Of a stretch of DNA of 64,000 nt, positions 62,383-64,000 are shown in pieces. The notes below the pieces were generated by a model. The model was not told the DNA's origin and searched no databases. It was given only the letters and a program-made list of their open reading frames with translations. Source of the DNA: an uncultured Planctomycetales bacterium (GTDB lineage: Bacteria; Planctomycetota; Planctomycetia; Pirellulales; S012-138); contig CALJLD010000048.1 of NCBI GenBank assembly GCA_937982665.1, positions 1-64,000 of the forward strand, in the 5' to 3' direction. Each line of letters opens with the position of its first letter. Positions within the stretch are counted from its first letter, which is position 1. A program made the position numbers and the translations under genes.

Positions 62383-64000
62383 TCACAAATCGACATCGCT
62401 GGCAATGGCTTTTGGCGCAGTGTAGAAGCCGCTGCCGACGTAGATGTCCAGCCAGCCATCATTGTTGAGATCCGCGAACTGTCCTCCCCATGACCAGCCC
62501 GCCTTGGCGACTTGCATGCCCGGCGGCTCGACGCTGGAGACAAGTTCAAACTTGTCCGCCTCCCCTTTATGGAACAGCAGGTTGCCTTCGGCAGAGCGCA
62601 CAAATCTGGGATCAATCCCATCGACCTGAGCCGTGATTCGGCGTCCGGCTTTTGAATACATGTTGGAAACGTAGAGATCCTGCTTGCCGTCCAGGTCAAA
62701 GTCGCCGAAGCTCGCGCCCATCCCCAATCCCATCATGGCTTCGCCGCCGGCTTCGCGCGTGATTTCTACGAAGCCCTGCTCTCCATCATTGCGGAACAAG
62801 CAATCCGGCGCGTAATCATTGGCCACGTACAAGTCGGGGTCGTCATCGTGATCATAATCTGCCCAGGTTGCTTGCAGTGACGTCCGCCAAAGCTCAACTT
62901 GCTCGCTCTCCGGGGCTTTTGCGAACTTGCCGTTCCCAACATTTCTCAACAGCAGATTCGGCGGACCCGACAGATCCAAGTATCGCGCGGAAAGGTCCGC
63001 GGTGCCGACCTTGTCCCACAATCGATCCACGACATCGCGCGGAAAAAACTCCATCGCGTCTTCTTTGGTCCGCAAGTCCACATCCGGAATGGCGTACGTA
63101 CACAGGTACACATCCAGCAAGCCATCACCGTTGTAGTCCGCAGCAGAGAGCGACGTCACGAAATACGGAAACTCCATGTCCGACTTGTTGACGAACTTGC
63201 CATCTTCATTCGTCAAATATGTGCTGCGCTGTAGCGTCCGTCCCAGGAATGCATCCTGGTCGCCATCGTTGTCGAAGTCAGCGAAGATCGCACTTGTCGT
63301 CACGCCAGGCAAATCCAAACCAACTTCGGCAGCCATCTCCACAAACGTGCCGTCTTGCTGGTTGTGGAAGAGCAAGTTCTTCTCCCAACGGCGCATGACG
63401 TACAGATCGTCCCAGCCATCGTCGTCAAAATCGACAACCGACAATCCGGGATGCATGTTGTCCGCCCAGGCGCGAAAGTATTTGGCGTATTGCGGCGACA
63501 AACGCACAGGCTTGCCTGTTTTGTATTGGTCGATCACGTGCTGTTCATGAACGGCGCTTTGGGCATCAGCCCGAACCTCAGCATCCGGGATGGCAAGCGC
63601 CAGCACATCCTCAAACATCAGCGCGTCACGATCTTCCGCTTCAAGCTTCGTTCCGCGCCACGCAGTAATCTTCCATTGAGGCTCGCCGTTCTCGCTGCGG
63701 TCAGCTTTGTTCCACGTCACGTCAAGGCTGCCATGAATCGACCGCCAGGCGCCGTTTGCGGTTCTCGCCAAGGCGTCAAAGCCCATCTCAGATTCAAAAA
63801 CACCATCGGCGGCAACCTCGCCGCGGACAAAATAGAACTTCGCATTCACAAAGTGGTCAACGGAACCAATGAGTTCGCGGCACAACGAGAGCTGCGAACG
63901 ACTTGTGCTTGCCTGTGCAGCTGGCGAATCACCATCCGCCGGGAAAGGAACCACCGTTACGTTCTCGGCGAACAGATTGGTGCTGTGGTGGTCCGGAAGC
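62383..64000 (-). CDS. FG-GAP repeat part of the interrupted protein (5' end outside window)
   Basis: The frame is open past position 64000, so the start lies outside the window; an in-frame GTG occurs at 63954 only by chance. The first 130 visible residues are an alpha/beta region of unknown kind. Then come at least five FG-GAP/VCBS repeats with calcium-binding acidic loops (VDFDDDGWDDLYVM, FADFDNDGDQDAFLG, ADYNGDGLLDVYLC, GDFDLDGKQDLYVS, ADLNNDGWLDIYVG), predicting a beta-propeller of the CRTAC1-like class outside the cytoplasm. It ends at TGA 62383 directly after SDVDL. Confidence 0.88.
   Translation of the reverse strand, partial: LPDHHSTNLFAENVTVVPFPADGDSPAAQASTSRSQLSLCRELIGSVDHFVNAKFYFVRGEVAADGVFESEMGFDALARTANGAWRSIHGSLDVTWNKADRSENGEPQWKITAWRGTKLEAEDRDALMFEDVLALAIPDAEVRADAQSAVHEQHVIDQYKTGKPVRLSPQYAKYFRAWADNMHPGLSVVDFDDDGWDDLYVMRRWEKNLLFHNQQDGTFVEMAAEVGLDLPGVTTSAIFADFDNDGDQDAFLGRTLQRSTYLTNEDGKFVNKSDMEFPYFVTSLSAADYNGDGLLDVYLCTYAIPDVDLRTKEDAMEFFPRDVVDRLWDKVGTADLSARYLDLSGPPNLLLRNVGNGKFAKAPESEQVELWRTSLQATWADYDHDDDPDLYVANDYAPDCLFRNDGEQGFVEITREAGGEAMMGLGMGASFGDFDLDGKQDLYVSNMYSKAGRRITAQVDGIDPRFVRSAEGNLLFHKGEADKFELVSSVEPPGMQVAKAGWSWGGQFADLNNDGWLDIYVGSGFYTAPKAIASDVDL

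Larger units (their letters stand above)
61234..64000 (-). other. Likely single gene: FG-GAP / ASPIC-UnbV / thioredoxin protein read through an in-frame TGA
   Basis: The two halves are in the same frame and are separated by a single TGA (62385-62383 on the - strand). After it the frame reads SEFWRTVV and then the GTG of the downstream half, with no further stop for 382 codons. The combined product is more than 900 residues and has one coherent domain order: helical N-terminus, FG-GAP repeats, ASPIC/UnbV, thioredoxin. Options are selenocysteine insertion, stop readthrough, a fresh nonsense mutation or a sequencing error. Confidence 0.72.

Noticed and set aside
62361..62385. Independent translation start at GTG 62361 for the ASPIC/UnbV half
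   Set aside because: No Shine-Dalgarno site, and it would begin inside an FG-GAP region; readthrough or a broken gene explains the layout better.

Overview
The window most likely comes from a planctomycete chromosome of the Pirellulales type. The evidence is a moderately GC-rich genome, a protein with a DUF1598-like core, a protein of the planctomycete TIGR03009 type, an FG-GAP/ASPIC-UnbV/thioredoxin protein, many exported proteins with Gln- or Gly/Arg-rich tails, and a type II secretion locus with PilM/PilN/PilO-like parts. These are recognitions by eye; no database search was possible. No rRNA, tRNA, CRISPR array, prophage or insertion sequence was found.

Layout. 1-0.6 kb: a non-coding stretch with a pair of inverted 30-bp REP/dRS3-like palindromes. 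0.6-9.8 kb (+ strand apart from one gene): glnD, a cyclic-di-GMP group (two GGDEF proteins around an HD-GYP phosphodiesterase), a small membrane protein, a DUF1598-type secreted protein and a secreted Gln-rich coiled-coil protein. 9.9-22.1 kb (- strand): a probable seven-gene operon encoding nine amidohydrolase-type domains, closed by a bidirectional terminator. 22.6-33.3 kb: a divergent AraC-type regulator, membrane and redoxin-like proteins, a Gfo/Idh/MocA oxidoreductase, a tandem parvulin chaperone, a TIGR03009-type protein, a GT-C glycosyltransferase and a methyltransferase. 33.4-45.2 kb (- strand): a type II secretion locus gspE, F, G, H, I, J, K, L, M plus a small lipoprotein. 45.8-50.3 kb (- strand): fliM, a secreted protein, a leucine-rich-repeat protein, an SMR transporter and ribD. 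50.6-64 kb: an exported PGQ-repeat protein, a serine hydrolase, an orphan Flp pilin, MscL with a zinc ribbon, a D-aminoacylase/beta-lactamase fusion, a histidine kinase, a Nudix hydrolase, a CXXC-less thioredoxin-fold protein, and an FG-GAP protein interrupted by an in-frame TGA and cut by the window edge.

Two items deserve most attention. (1) In the amidohydrolase operon, eight of nine domains have lost the HxH metal motif, and the other metal ligands are missing wherever I could place them. The fold's C-terminal signature is kept and RGG-rich or acidic inserts have been gained. Only the gene at 12983-14326 keeps all five expected ligands. It looks like an envelope system with one enzyme and many pseudoenzyme paralogs. 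(2) The FG-GAP/ASPIC-UnbV/thioredoxin gene has a TGA at 62385-62383. The same reading frame continues for 382 codons, and a bulged hairpin follows at a distance and with a loop that fit a bacterial SECIS. It is either a candidate selenoprotein or a recently broken gene.

The genes suggest an organism that invests heavily in its envelope: secretion machinery, export-linked folding, redox-like proteins and D-amino-acid/peptide hydrolases. Several starts were moved downstream of the longest open frame on the basis of Shine-Dalgarno sites or signal peptides; this is stated in each entry.
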